Assembly (NCBI GenBank): GCA_036494575.1
Contig: DASXOE010000134.1
Span: 1-50,334, forward strand
Direction of reading: 5' to 3'
DNA length: 50,334 nt
Origin: DASZFV01 sp036494575
Lineage (GTDB): Bacteria; Myxococcota_A; Polyangia; Fen-1088
A program made the translations under genes and the position numbers. The notes under the pieces were generated by a model that worked only from the letters and a program-made list of their open reading frames with translations, did not search any database and was not told the origin of the DNA. This document shows positions 1 to 8,384 of the stretch, in pieces. Every line of letters starts with the position of its first letter. The stretch's first letter is position 1.

Positions 1-534
1 CGTGGCGTTGGCCGCGCAGCGAGATTGCGTCGTGAGGCCCCAAAAATTACTCGCCGAGTCCGCCCACGCCTCCGTGAACGTGTTGTCGGTGGCCTTGATT
101 TCCCACTTGGCCGATCCGACGGCGCTTTCGAACCCGCCGCCGTTGTACCACTGGGTGGTCTGACCGGCGCCGAGGATCAGGCTACAGGTGAAATTTTGCG
201 GCGCTCCGCCGTCGGTCCCCGGGGCGCCGCCCCCGGCGTCGGTCCCCACGGCGCCGGCCGTCTCCCCGCCGCTGCCCGCGGACCCCGACGCGTCCATGCC
301 AGCGGCGCCGCCCGAGCCAGCCACCGGTTGCATCCCGCCCGATCCGCCCATGCCGGCCTCGCTGCCGCCGCCGGCGGAGCCGGCGGTCCCGACATCTCCT
401 CCCGAGCCCCCGCCGCCTGTCGTGCCGCCACCGGCGCCCCCGCTGCCCGTCCGCGGCGCGCCACCACCTGAGCCTGAACACCCGACTGCGACCAGGAGGA
501 GTGCGAACAGACGGGGAGCCACGTTGATACGCAC
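1..534 (-). CDS. Secreted lipoprotein with Gly-rich linker, 3' end beyond the window
   Basis: The open frame runs off the left edge, so only the first 178 codons are present. I chose the GTG start at 534 because GAGGGG lies a few bases upstream and the translation then opens with a lipoprotein signal peptide: hydrophobic residues 9-17 and a VAVGC lipobox with Cys19. Residues 20 to about 115 are Gly/Ser/Ala-rich low complexity. From about residue 115 a folded domain begins (NFTCSLILG, then Trp- and Asn-rich sequence with WYNGGGFESAVG), which I do not recognise. It lies 28 bases after the DUF1552 gene on the same strand and is probably the third gene of that operon. It is likely anchored to the outer or inner membrane and exposed. 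The function is unknown. Confidence 0.75.
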   Translation of the reverse strand, partial: MRINVAPRLFALLLVAVGCSGSGGGAPRTGSGGAGGGTTGGGGSGGDVGTAGSAGGGSEAGMGGSGGMQPVAGSGGAAGMDASGSAGSGGETAGAVGTDAGGGAPGTDGGAPQNFTCSLILGAGQTTQWYNGGGFESAVGSAKWEIKATDNTFTEAWADSASNFWGLTTQSRCAANAT

Positions 535-562
535 GATCCCCTCGTCAGCGAGATGGCGGCGA

Positions 563-1936
563 CTAGACGAGGATGCCGTCGAGCGGCTTTTTTCCGGCCG
601 TACCAAAGGTCGTGACCGGGACCTGCAACGCGTTCAGCATCGCGACGAACAGGTTGGCTTGCGGCTGGTCTTGCACGATGAGGTGCTGACCAGTCTTGAT
701 CTTGCCGCCTGCGCTGCCCAGCACGAGGACGCTCTTGTTGATCTGATCGTGGGCGATGCCGCTCCCGATCTCGCTGGACATGAAGACCAAGCTGTTGTCG
801 AGCATGGTCGCCCCACCACCCTCGTCGATCGCGTCCAGCTTCTGGCAGAACAGGGCCAGCTGCGACACGTGCCACTGGTCGATCGTCGACAAGGCCGGGC
901 CATTCTGCGCATGGGCGAGCCCGTGATGGTCGCCGCTGATGCCCAGCCAGGGGAAGCTGCGGGCGGACTTATCGCCACCATTGCCCAGCATGAACGAGAT
1001 GGACCGCGTGGCGTCGCACTGAAGGGCGAGGACCATCAGGTCGATGCTGACCGACGTGTGGGTCGGCCAGTCGAGGCCGGTGTCCGCCGGCTTCGTGACC
1101 GCCCCTGGCGTGCACGACAGCGCCGGCATCGTCTGGATCTTCGTCTCGAGCGACCGCACGCCCGTCAGGTACTCGTCCAGCTTTTGTTTGTCAGTGGTGC
1201 CGAGCCGGGCCTGCAACGACGTGGCCTCGCTCCTCACGTGGTCGAGCACGCTGCTCGATATGGCCTTTCTCCGCATCGAATCGGCGGAGGAAGCGGTCGG
1301 GTCCGCGCCCATGAAGATCTGGTCGAACGTCACGCCCGACTGAATCACCGGCTGCAAAGGCTGCGTGGGGCTCGCCCACGAGATGCACCCGTTGTAGATG
1401 GCCGGGTTCCCGATGTCCGAGTACATGTCGCTCGTGATTCCGAGCTGCAGCCCTTGCTGGAAGCGCGTGGCGCTGCCCAGCGACTGCGCATAGACCTGAT
1501 CGACCGAGACACCCACCTTGATGTCCGGCTTGGTCCCCAGCACGCACGTCAGCATCCCCGCCGGGCCGAGGCAGTGCGAGCCGAACACCACCGACGCGTC
1601 GTTGTTCTGCATGCCCGAGAACACGAGCAGCTTCTTCTTCAGGCTCGCGAGCGGCATCAACGACGAGCTGAACGTGTAGTTGGGACCCGCTACCGGGGCC
1701 GGGAACCAGTTCTGGCGATAGATCCCGTTCGGCGTGTGCCAGCAGATGAGGCGTTGCGGAGAAGCAGTGGCGGCCTTGGCCTTGTTTCGCCCGGCCAGCG
1801 ACTCCAGCCACGGCAGCCCCACGGTGGCGGCGGCGCTAACCAAGAACCTTCGGCGCGACGGCGGCTGCTTGGCGGCCTGCTTCTGCTGCGAGGCCAACGC
1901 CTTCTCGTCGTAGGTCATGCTCGGGACGCGGTTCAT
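563..1936 (-). CDS. Tat-exported DUF1552 protein (pair 1)
   Basis: This 457-residue protein has a twin-arginine signal (SRRRFLVSAAATVGLPWL, about residues 27-44), so it is probably exported folded. The body is a DUF1552 domain (PF07586, 'HXXSHH' proteins), with the family's His cluster seen as DHHGLAH and conserved blocks such as DNSLVFMSSEIG near the C-terminus. The ATG overlaps the stop of the DUF1592 gene upstream (ATGA, 1933-1936), preceded by AGAGGTGAG, so the two are probably translationally coupled. DUF1552 proteins occur next to DUF1592 proteins in myxobacteria and planctomycetes. As far as I recall, the fold is placed near alkaline-phosphatase/sulfatase-like proteins, but no activity is established. 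Two paralogues lie in this window (22801-24162 and 30073-31365). Confidence 0.92.
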   Translation of the reverse strand: MNRVPSMTYDEKALASQQKQAAKQPPSRRRFLVSAAATVGLPWLESLAGRNKAKAATASPQRLICWHTPNGIYRQNWFPAPVAGPNYTFSSSLMPLASLKKKLLVFSGMQNNDASVVFGSHCLGPAGMLTCVLGTKPDIKVGVSVDQVYAQSLGSATRFQQGLQLGITSDMYSDIGNPAIYNGCISWASPTQPLQPVIQSGVTFDQIFMGADPTASSADSMRRKAISSSVLDHVRSEATSLQARLGTTDKQKLDEYLTGVRSLETKIQTMPALSCTPGAVTKPADTGLDWPTHTSVSIDLMVLALQCDATRSISFMLGNGGDKSARSFPWLGISGDHHGLAHAQNGPALSTIDQWHVSQLALFCQKLDAIDEGGGATMLDNSLVFMSSEIGSGIAHDQINKSVLVLGSAGGKIKTGQHLIVQDQPQANLFVAMLNALQVPVTTFGTAGKKPLDGILV

Positions 1937-3627
1937 GGCTCACCTCTGCGCATACGGAATGCGTCGCTGGCAACGACGCCCATCAACAAATCACGCATGC
2001 CGACGGGGCCCGCGCCGGTACCTTTCGCCACGGCATCGACGTAGGCTGCGTCGACGTCAGGCCGCACCGCCCGGCCCAGTCCGTAGGTCAGCAGGCTCTT
2101 GGATAGACAATTGCGCAGGCGCGGGTCCTTTGCCAAGGTCGTCTCCAGCCCTGCGCGCCCGTTGAACTGCGTTCCGTCAGGCAGCATCCCGCTGGCATCG
2201 ATCGGCATGCCATGATCGGTGTCGCGCCAGGATCCGATGGCATCGTAGTTCTCCAGCGCCAGCCCGATCGGGTCCATCGAGCTGTGGCAAGCCGCGCAGA
2301 CCGCGTTTTGCCGGTGCATCGCCAGGAACACGCGGCTGGACGTGGCGGTGATGACATCTTCCGATGGCAGCATGACCGTGGCGGGCGGCGGCGGCGGCGG
2401 CGCGCACATGAGCGCGTCCAGGACCCAACGACCGCGCGCCACCGGCGACGTCCGATTCCCGCGCGAGGTGGCGAGCAACAGCGCGCCCATGCCCAGCAAA
2501 CCACCGCGCTGGGGCGTCGTCAGCATCACGCGCGTGAAGGCGGTCCCGGCCACCGGCGCCACGCCGTAGTAGCTGGCCAGGCTGGTGTCGATGTAGGTGA
2601 AGCTCGCGGTCAGCAGCTGCTCGGGCGGAAGGTTCTGGCGCACGAACTCGTCGAAGTAGAGGTCGACCTCGTGCTTCATCGAGGTGGCCAACGCGGCGCT
2701 GAACTTCGGGTACAGCATGGGGTCGGGCTGTGAGGTCTCGATGGCGCGCACACCCAGCCATTGCTCGGCGTAGCTTTGGGAGAAGCGGCTCTTTGGATCG
2801 ATCAACATGCGCTGCAACTGCGTCTGGACGTCTTTCACGGTGGCCAGCTGGCCCGATTTGGCGGCGGCAAACAGGGCATCGTCCGGCATGCTGGAGTAGA
2901 CCAGATAGGACAAACGCGACGCCATTTCGTAGGGCGCGAGCAGGTGCGCCTTCAGCGAAGTGGGATCGGGATCGAGCTCGGGCCGAAAGATGAAGTTGGA
3001 CGACATCAACAGCGCCTCGAGGACCGCGCCCATCACCTCGTCCGGCGAGCCGCCGAGGGTGCGAACCTGGCCGGCCAAGGTGAGATAGTCGGCGATCTCG
3101 GCATCCGTCATCGGACGCCGGTAGGCACGTGTCCCCAGCGTCGTCAGGAAGGTGCGCACGCAGGCGTCGCCGGTCGCCGGGTCACACGTCAGATTTTGCG
3201 CCCGCAGGGGGGGCGCCAGCGCCTCGGTGACCAACGCCTCGGCCGCCGTTTGATATTGCTCGAGCCGGGTCGGCGACAGGCTCAAAAAGTCGCCGTTGTT
3301 GTCGAAGCCGTTGGCCTGGCTGTCACTGATGAACACGCTGGCCGGCTGAGAATTGGTTCCGAGCAGATCGTGAACCGTGTTGTTGTATTCGGTCTGATTC
3401 AGCCGACGCACCGTGACCCGGCCCGGCTCGGCGGCCACGGCGCCCGTCGTCGTGCCCGTGCCGGTGCCGGTCCCCGTGCCGGTCCCGGTCCCCGTGCCGG
3501 TACCGCTACCATTGGGCGCGCCGACGGGCATGCCAGGGTCGCCGATCGCGCCCGTGCAACCCGCTCCGATGCCGAGCAGCAGCGCCAAACTCGCGAGAGG
3601 TATCCGGCTGGAAAGTTCGGCTTTCAT
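1933..3627 (-). CDS. DUF1592-family lipoprotein with CXXCH motif (pair 1)
   Basis: This 564-residue protein has a lipoprotein signal (LLLGIGAGC, Cys24) and a Gly-Thr repeat linker (about 42-62). The multi-domain architecture known from planctomycete and myxobacterial proteins follows: DUF1587 (RLNQTEYNNTVHDLLG, about 75-135), DUF1595 (GTRAYRRPMTDAEI, about 165-190), DUF1592 (about 195-335), DUF1588 (GGLLGMGALLLATSRGNRTS through the heme-like region) and DUF1585 at the C-terminus. CAACH at about 444-448 is a canonical c-type heme attachment motif, followed by the family signature MDPIGLALENYDAIG. Heme binding is likely by family but is not shown. It is the first gene of a DUF1592-DUF1552-lipoprotein operon and overlaps the next gene by ATGA. 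The enzymatic role is unknown; a periplasmic redox or polymer-degrading role is often assumed. Confidence 0.93.
   Translation of the reverse strand: MKAELSSRIPLASLALLLGIGAGCTGAIGDPGMPVGAPNGSGTGTGTGTGTGTGTGTGTTTGAVAAEPGRVTVRRLNQTEYNNTVHDLLGTNSQPASVFISDSQANGFDNNGDFLSLSPTRLEQYQTAAEALVTEALAPPLRAQNLTCDPATGDACVRTFLTTLGTRAYRRPMTDAEIADYLTLAGQVRTLGGSPDEVMGAVLEALLMSSNFIFRPELDPDPTSLKAHLLAPYEMASRLSYLVYSSMPDDALFAAAKSGQLATVKDVQTQLQRMLIDPKSRFSQSYAEQWLGVRAIETSQPDPMLYPKFSAALATSMKHEVDLYFDEFVRQNLPPEQLLTASFTYIDTSLASYYGVAPVAGTAFTRVMLTTPQRGGLLGMGALLLATSRGNRTSPVARGRWVLDALMCAPPPPPPATVMLPSEDVITATSSRVFLAMHRQNAVCAACHSSMDPIGLALENYDAIGSWRDTDHGMPIDASGMLPDGTQFNGRAGLETTLAKDPRLRNCLSKSLLTYGLGRAVRPDVDAAYVDAVAKGTGAGPVGMRDLLMGVVASDAFRMRRGEP
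3442..3504 (-). repeat. In-frame Gly-Thr coding repeat
   Basis: Tandem GGTACCGGC-like hexamers with synonymous variation encode about nine Gly-Thr units between the lipobox and the first domain of the DUF1592 lipoprotein. The repeat keeps frame and probably forms a flexible, extended linker. The limits are approximate. Repeat units of this kind can vary in number between strains. Confidence 0.8.
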
Positions 3628-3937
3628 GTCCTGACTCCGTTCGAGATTACAGGGCCGGTGATGGATCGAGAACCTAGCTGGCTAGACGGAAGATCTTGGC
3701 CTCTGCAGGCAACACTTCTTAATTACTTGGATTTACTGGCTAAACCAGACGTTCTCCGGGACGAGTTTTGGGGGGTCAGCCGCGTGAGGCCGCGCGGCGG
3801 CGACCCACCCAAATATGCAGAGCCACAAATGAGGAAAGCGGCTCAACCATCAGGGAATTTCAGCTCGATTGGCCTTTCTTCGCGCGTCCCCCGGCTCAGG
3901 CGAAGCTCGACGGCATGGGTCTGTGCGAAGATGCTCC
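3628..3937. other. Divergent intergenic region, no gene seen
   Basis: This 310-base gap separates the minus-strand DUF1592 operon from the plus-strand DUF6438 gene. The stretch around 3715-3750 is clearly more AT-rich than its surroundings (TTAATTACTTGGATTTACTGG) and probably holds promoter elements for the minus-strand operon. I could not define a -35/-10 pair with confidence. No RNA gene or convincing hairpin was seen. Confidence 0.4.
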
Positions 3938-4528
3938 ATGGCCTACCGGGGGCTCTTCGCTGCGACGCTGTTCCTTTCCCTCGCGTCCCTCGCGGCCGTC
4001 GCCTGCGGCGGCGCGAACGGCAGCCATGCTTTCGATCGCGGCGCCGGGTTCGTGCCGCCGAAACCGCCACGGCCGCTCATTCGACTGGCGCGCGCGGGAG
4101 CGTGCCCGAAATGGTGTCCCACGTATTCGGTCGACGTCGACGTCGACGGCGGCGTGACGTATTCGGGCGGTTCAAACGTCATGACTATCGGACCCGCGAC
4201 GGGCCGACTGTCTCCCGAAGCCCTTGGTCAGCTCCGCGCGGTGATGTCGAAGGCGAGCCAAGCCAAAATGCCCTCGCAAAAGTGCGCGTGCGGTTGCGCG
4301 ACGAACACGCCCTATGTCTACCTGACGACCTGGGACAAGGACCCTCCCAGGACCGTCATGTACGAAGAAGGATGCGAAAGCGCTCCGCACGCCATCCGTG
4401 TGCTCGAGGACGCGGTGGACGACCTCGCCGGAGTCGAACGATGGATCGGGACGGTACAACAACGCAGGCTGTGCTTCGAGGAGCAGCGGGACTGCAGCGC
4501 GCTCGTCGTCGTGCCGCGGCTACACTGA
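3938..4528 (+). CDS. DUF6438-like lipoprotein
   Basis: This 196-residue lipoprotein starts at the ATG at 3938. That start puts a clean signal peptide at the N-terminus (hydrophobic stretch with lipobox LAAVACGG, Cys23), whereas the longer frame adds only Arg-rich sequence. The mature part has ACPKWCPTYSVDVDVDGG followed by VTYSGG, which matches the 'aCp..CPvYsv.v..dG.v.y.G' signature of the DUF6438 domain. CACGCATN and later Cys residues suggest structural disulfides. Domain assignment is from the motif only. It stands alone on the plus strand with no operon partner. Function is unknown; it is presumably an envelope protein. Confidence 0.75.
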   Translation: MAYRGLFAATLFLSLASLAAVACGGANGSHAFDRGAGFVPPKPPRPLIRLARAGACPKWCPTYSVDVDVDGGVTYSGGSNVMTIGPATGRLSPEALGQLRAVMSKASQAKMPSQKCACGCATNTPYVYLTTWDKDPPRTVMYEEGCESAPHAIRVLEDAVDDLAGVERWIGTVQQRRLCFEEQRDCSALVVVPRLH

Positions 4529-4539
4529 GCGGCTACACT
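4517..4539. repeat. Short direct repeat at a stop codon
   Basis: CGGCTACACT occurs at 4517-4526 and again at 4530-4539 with a 13-base period, spanning the stop codon of the DUF6438 gene. It is probably a small tandem duplication with no evident function. Confidence 0.6.
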
Positions 4540-4639
4540 AGCTACGCTGAACGGTCGCACCGCAATTAACAGCCACCTGAAATACGACAAATGGATACGC
4601 CGCCCGCCGGTGGCCGGTTAGCTTCTAGGGGGGGACACA

Positions 4640-6418
4640 ATGAGGACACGCAGCCGTACGGCGTTCCTAGTCGCGGGGCTCCCGGCCTTTTTGGCGTGTG
4701 CCAAGGTCACGGCGCCCCCGGCCACGACGGGCAGCGGTGCCGGCAGCGGCACCGGCGGCACGGGCGGAGGCCAGGTGAACGGCGGCGCCAGTGGCAGCCC
4801 CTTCTTTCAGCCTCCTCCCTGCCCGAACAACGTCTGCGCCGACTTTCCCGCAGAGCCGATCATCGATTCGGGCACGCCCGCCAACGCGCCGACGATGTTC
4901 GCGGGCAACCCGACGGGAACCGCGCCCTGCGTCTACGAACCGGCCGACGGAGCCCTCTTCCCCAAGGGCTTGCTGCGTCCGCGCATCAAATGGTCCGGCA
5001 CGACCGGCGTCCACCGCATCACGGTGCACGTGGCGAATCAGAACCGCGATCTCGTGGCCTTCACCAGCCAAACGTTCTGGATGGTGCCGAAGGACATCTG
5101 GGGCTCTCTTTCGGCCCACAGCGCCGGGGAAGACATCACGGTCACCGTGCGCGCGGCCGGCGCCGGCGAGAGCGCTGCGAAGATCCAGATCGCGCCGGTG
5201 GCCGCCACCGGCTCGATCGTCTTCTGGGCCGCCAACCCAATGGCCAACGACATTCGCTTTACGGGCGACAGGACGACCGCCACGGAGCTGCGGGGGTTCG
5301 CCGTGGGCGACGAGTCGACGGTGGCCGTGTTGGAGGTCGCGCAAGTCCAGCAGGGGAGCACCCTCGAAGACGGGACCCCTCGCCATGTCGCTTGCATGGG
5401 TTGTCACGCCGCCACGCCCGACCCCGATTACATCGCATTCGTCGACGACTGGCCGTGGAACCTGGTCGTCGCCGGCGTCAAGACGGGAGCGGTGGGCTCG
5501 ACCCTGCCTGGTTTGACGGACGGCGGCCTGGCGGCGTTGAACCTGCCCTGGGGTGGAATGATGGCGTTCTCAAAGCCGGCATGGGCGCCCGGTCGCCGGC
5601 TGGTCGTGCTCGCCTCCAGCCTGGTGGACTACACGATGCCGTGGGCGACCGACACCGCCAAGCCCGGCAAGCTCACCTGGTACAACCTCGACGCGCCGCC
5701 GGCCTCGATGCCGAAGATGGTGATGCCAAACGTTCAGTTCGGGGAAGTGGCACGCCAGGGCGACAGCCGCGGCGCCGCCGCGCCGACCTGGAGCCACGAC
5801 GGAACGACCATCGTCTATTGCTCCACGCAAGGGGGGAACCAAGACGGCGCGCTGGCGACCGGTCCGACGGACCTTTACAGCGTCCCCTTCGCCGACGGCG
5901 CCGGCGGTCCCGCGACGCCGATCGCGGGCGCCTCCGACCCGGCCTACGAGGAGTACTACCCGGCGTATTCGCCCGACGATCTGTTGGTTGCTTACAACCG
6001 GATCCCCGCCGGCCAGAACATGCACTCCAACCCCAACTCCGAGGTCTTCGTCGTTCCAGCGAAGGGCGGCACCGCCACGCGCTTGGCCGCCAACGATCCG
6101 CCAGCTTGCACCGGCAAGAGGAGCCCTGGCGTCAACAATGTCTGGGCGCGCTGGTCCCCGATCGTCGCGAGCAGCGGCGGCAAGCGGTACTACTGGTTGC
6201 TGTTCCCGTCCTTCCAATCGGACGTCGCCATGACGGATTTTCGAGACCGCATTAGCAACTTGCCGGTGTTGGAGTCGCAGCTTTACCTGACTGCCGTCGT
6301 GCAAGACGATGCCGGCAACGTGACCACGCACGCGGGGATCTACCTGTGGAACCAACCCACCGACCGCATCAACGCGACGCCGATCTGGGAAGTTCTCGAG
6401 ATACCGCCGGTGCCGTAG
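4640..6418 (+). CDS. PD40/TolB-type propeller lipoprotein with CxxCH motif
   Basis: This 592-residue protein has a strong ribosome site (AGGGGGGG, 7 bases before the ATG) and a lipoprotein signal (GLPAFLACAK, Cys20). A Gly/Ser/Thr-rich linker runs to about residue 52. Around residues 95-235 there is a beta-sandwich-like region (PRIKWSGTTGVHRITVHV). CMGCH at 252-256 is a candidate heme-attachment site, and it is followed by repeated beta-propeller blades of the WD40-like/PD40 type, for example APTWSHDGTTIVYCST and YYPAYSPDDLLVAYNR. Such repeats are typical of TolB-like periplasmic propellers. It is the first of three consecutive plus-strand lipoprotein genes. Function is unknown; an exposed binding or electron-transfer role is possible but inferred. 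Confidence 0.82.
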   Translation: MRTRSRTAFLVAGLPAFLACAKVTAPPATTGSGAGSGTGGTGGGQVNGGASGSPFFQPPPCPNNVCADFPAEPIIDSGTPANAPTMFAGNPTGTAPCVYEPADGALFPKGLLRPRIKWSGTTGVHRITVHVANQNRDLVAFTSQTFWMVPKDIWGSLSAHSAGEDITVTVRAAGAGESAAKIQIAPVAATGSIVFWAANPMANDIRFTGDRTTATELRGFAVGDESTVAVLEVAQVQQGSTLEDGTPRHVACMGCHAATPDPDYIAFVDDWPWNLVVAGVKTGAVGSTLPGLTDGGLAALNLPWGGMMAFSKPAWAPGRRLVVLASSLVDYTMPWATDTAKPGKLTWYNLDAPPASMPKMVMPNVQFGEVARQGDSRGAAAPTWSHDGTTIVYCSTQGGNQDGALATGPTDLYSVPFADGAGGPATPIAGASDPAYEEYYPAYSPDDLLVAYNRIPAGQNMHSNPNSEVFVVPAKGGTATRLAANDPPACTGKRSPGVNNVWARWSPIVASSGGKRYYWLLFPSFQSDVAMTDFRDRISNLPVLESQLYLTAVVQDDAGNVTTHAGIYLWNQPTDRINATPIWEVLEIPPVP

Positions 6419-6459
6419 CGCTCGGAGCAATCAATATCGCAATATCGGATGTTTCAACC

Positions 6460-8220
6460 ATGAGAAAAGCCCATAGTCTCGATTTGCTGATCGCGGTCGC
6501 CGTCGCCACGTGCAGCTGCGCGAAGGTCGTCCAGCCCGGGGCCGGCGGATCCTCGGGGGGAGCGGGATCAGGATCAGGATTAGGACCAGGATCAGGTGGG
6601 AGCAGCCTGTTCGGCAACGGCGGCGCCGCAGGCGCACCGCCGCCGCCACCCTCCGCTGACGTGACTACCTGTGCGGACGCCGCCACCGTTCATAGCTACG
6701 TGGGCTGCGAATTTTGGCCGACCATCGACGCCAACCCGGTCTGGACGGATTTCGATCCCGCCGTGGTCATCGCCAACGGCGGCAAAGCACCAGCGGCCGT
6801 CACCGTCGACGGGCCGGCCGGGTTCCACAAAGACGTCATGATCCCGGCCGGGCAGCTCCAGACCGTCCTTCTCGCCTGGGTCCCCGGCTTGAAGGGTCCC
6901 GAGTTCTCGACGACCAACACGTCGGGCGGTCGCCTGAACTATTCCGTCCGCGTCAACGGCGGCGCCTACCACGTCAAGAGCAGCGTCCCGGTGACGGCGT
7001 GGCAATTCAATCCGCTGCAGTACACGAAGAACCCGTGCGCCGAGTCCCCGACCGGGTGCCTTTCGGCCAGCGTCGACGCGTCGTTGTTGCTCCCGGTCAC
7101 GGCGATGACGGGGAACTACCGCGTGTTCGCCTACTCGTCGAAGAACGAAGGTGACCTCTGGGGCAGCGTCCCGGGCGGAATCGCGATCACCGCCACCGCC
7201 GACAACACCAACGTCAAGGTCCAGCTCGGGCCCCGCTGCGGCGTCGAGATTTTCCCGACCACCGACCTCGGCACGTGCGTCTCCGCCTCGATGACCGGAG
7301 ACATCCCGGCCCAGAATGCCAACTTCGTCTACACACTCCAGATGAACGCGGGCGACGTCGTTCAGCTCGTCGGCGCGTGGGCCCAATATCCGCAGACCAA
7401 GAACGCCGACCTCAGCGGCTCGGTGCTCAACGCCGACCACCCCATCCAGGTCATCTCGTTCAACGCCATCGCGCAGTTGCCCGACTACTCGGTCGCCAAC
7501 GCCGATCACATGGAAGAGACCGTGCTTCCCTCCGAGGTCATCGGGAAGAAGTACATCGTCGTTCCACCGACGACGCCGCTCGGGACCGCGGTCGGCCACA
7601 TCGTGCGCATCTACGGCAACGTCGACGGGACGCACCTCACGTACCCGGAAGGCAAACCGGTGGGGGCGCCGGACGTCATCAACGCGGGCGACATGGTGCA
7701 GGTCCCGCCGTTGCCTGTGGGTCAGCCGGCTCCCGACTGCACGTCGCTGGCCGGACATTGCATGCAGGTCGAGCCCTTCATCGTCGAGGGCGATCAGCCT
7801 TTCGCGGTGGCCTCGTTCATGGTGGGCGGCACGTTGCAGATGCCAGGCACCGACGCGACCAATTCGCAGGGAGATCCGTCCATGACGATGGAGGTGACGC
7901 CGGAACAATTCCGCAAGGACTACACGTTCCTGGCGCCCGCCGATTACGTGGAGAACTACGCGGACATTCTCGTGCCAAAGGGTGCGACCGTGGTCCTCGA
8001 CGGCTCGACGCCGAAGGAGCCGCTCACGCCCATCGGGAGCGGCGATTGGGGCTTCATTCGCGCCAAGCTCAGCGCCGGAAACGGCGGCGTCCACACCCTG
8101 TCCACCACGTCCGCCAGCGGATTGGGGCTGCAGGTCGCGGGCTTCGGCTACGCAACGTCGTACTACTACCCAGGCGGCTTGAATTTGATCCGTATCTCAC
8201 CGCCGGTAATCATTCCGTAG
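6460..8220 (+). CDS. IgGFc-binding-like lipoprotein
   Basis: I place the start at ATG 6460, giving 586 residues, because it opens with a signal peptide (LLIAVAVATCSC; Cys18 or Cys20 lipidated). The longer frame would begin inside the preceding gene. A Gly/Ser/Pro-rich linker (GSGSGLGPGSGG) precedes a large extracellular domain. Its features (VHSYVGCEFWPT near the start, VPVTAWQFNPLQY, DASLLLPVTAMTGNYRVFAY, HPIQVISFNAIAQLPDYS, EETVLPSEVIGKKY) resemble the IgGFc-binding N-terminal domain found in FCGBP-like proteins and in many myxobacterial surface proteins. It lies 41 bases after the PD40 lipoprotein and may be cotranscribed. It is probably a surface adhesin; immunoglobulin binding is only the family name. 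The assignment rests on recognisable motifs, not an alignment. Confidence 0.75.
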   Translation: MRKAHSLDLLIAVAVATCSCAKVVQPGAGGSSGGAGSGSGLGPGSGGSSLFGNGGAAGAPPPPPSADVTTCADAATVHSYVGCEFWPTIDANPVWTDFDPAVVIANGGKAPAAVTVDGPAGFHKDVMIPAGQLQTVLLAWVPGLKGPEFSTTNTSGGRLNYSVRVNGGAYHVKSSVPVTAWQFNPLQYTKNPCAESPTGCLSASVDASLLLPVTAMTGNYRVFAYSSKNEGDLWGSVPGGIAITATADNTNVKVQLGPRCGVEIFPTTDLGTCVSASMTGDIPAQNANFVYTLQMNAGDVVQLVGAWAQYPQTKNADLSGSVLNADHPIQVISFNAIAQLPDYSVANADHMEETVLPSEVIGKKYIVVPPTTPLGTAVGHIVRIYGNVDGTHLTYPEGKPVGAPDVINAGDMVQVPPLPVGQPAPDCTSLAGHCMQVEPFIVEGDQPFAVASFMVGGTLQMPGTDATNSQGDPSMTMEVTPEQFRKDYTFLAPADYVENYADILVPKGATVVLDGSTPKEPLTPIGSGDWGFIRAKLSAGNGGVHTLSTTSASGLGLQVAGFGYATSYYYPGGLNLIRISPPVIIP

Positions 8221-8384
8221 AAACCCCGCGACAGACCGCCGTAAAACGATGCGGTGTCGCCTTGACGCGGAACGTAGTTTTTCCGCTGGGTTGGACCCGT
8301 AACGCGTCCAGCAGAGGTTCTCGGCCCTTCGCTGATCGATTGCGACCGTCATAGGCAACTAGGATCAGGAGGAAGGCCCCCATC

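Noticed and set aside
188..2044. 618-codon plus-strand open frame
   Set aside because: It is antisense to the lipoprotein and DUF1552 genes, has Pro/Arg-rich composition and no ribosome site or domain.
3713..3745. Shared AGTAATT element upstream of DUF1592 pairs 1 and 3
   Set aside because: A seven-base match in AT-rich leaders is too short to claim a common regulator; positions relative to the starts differ.
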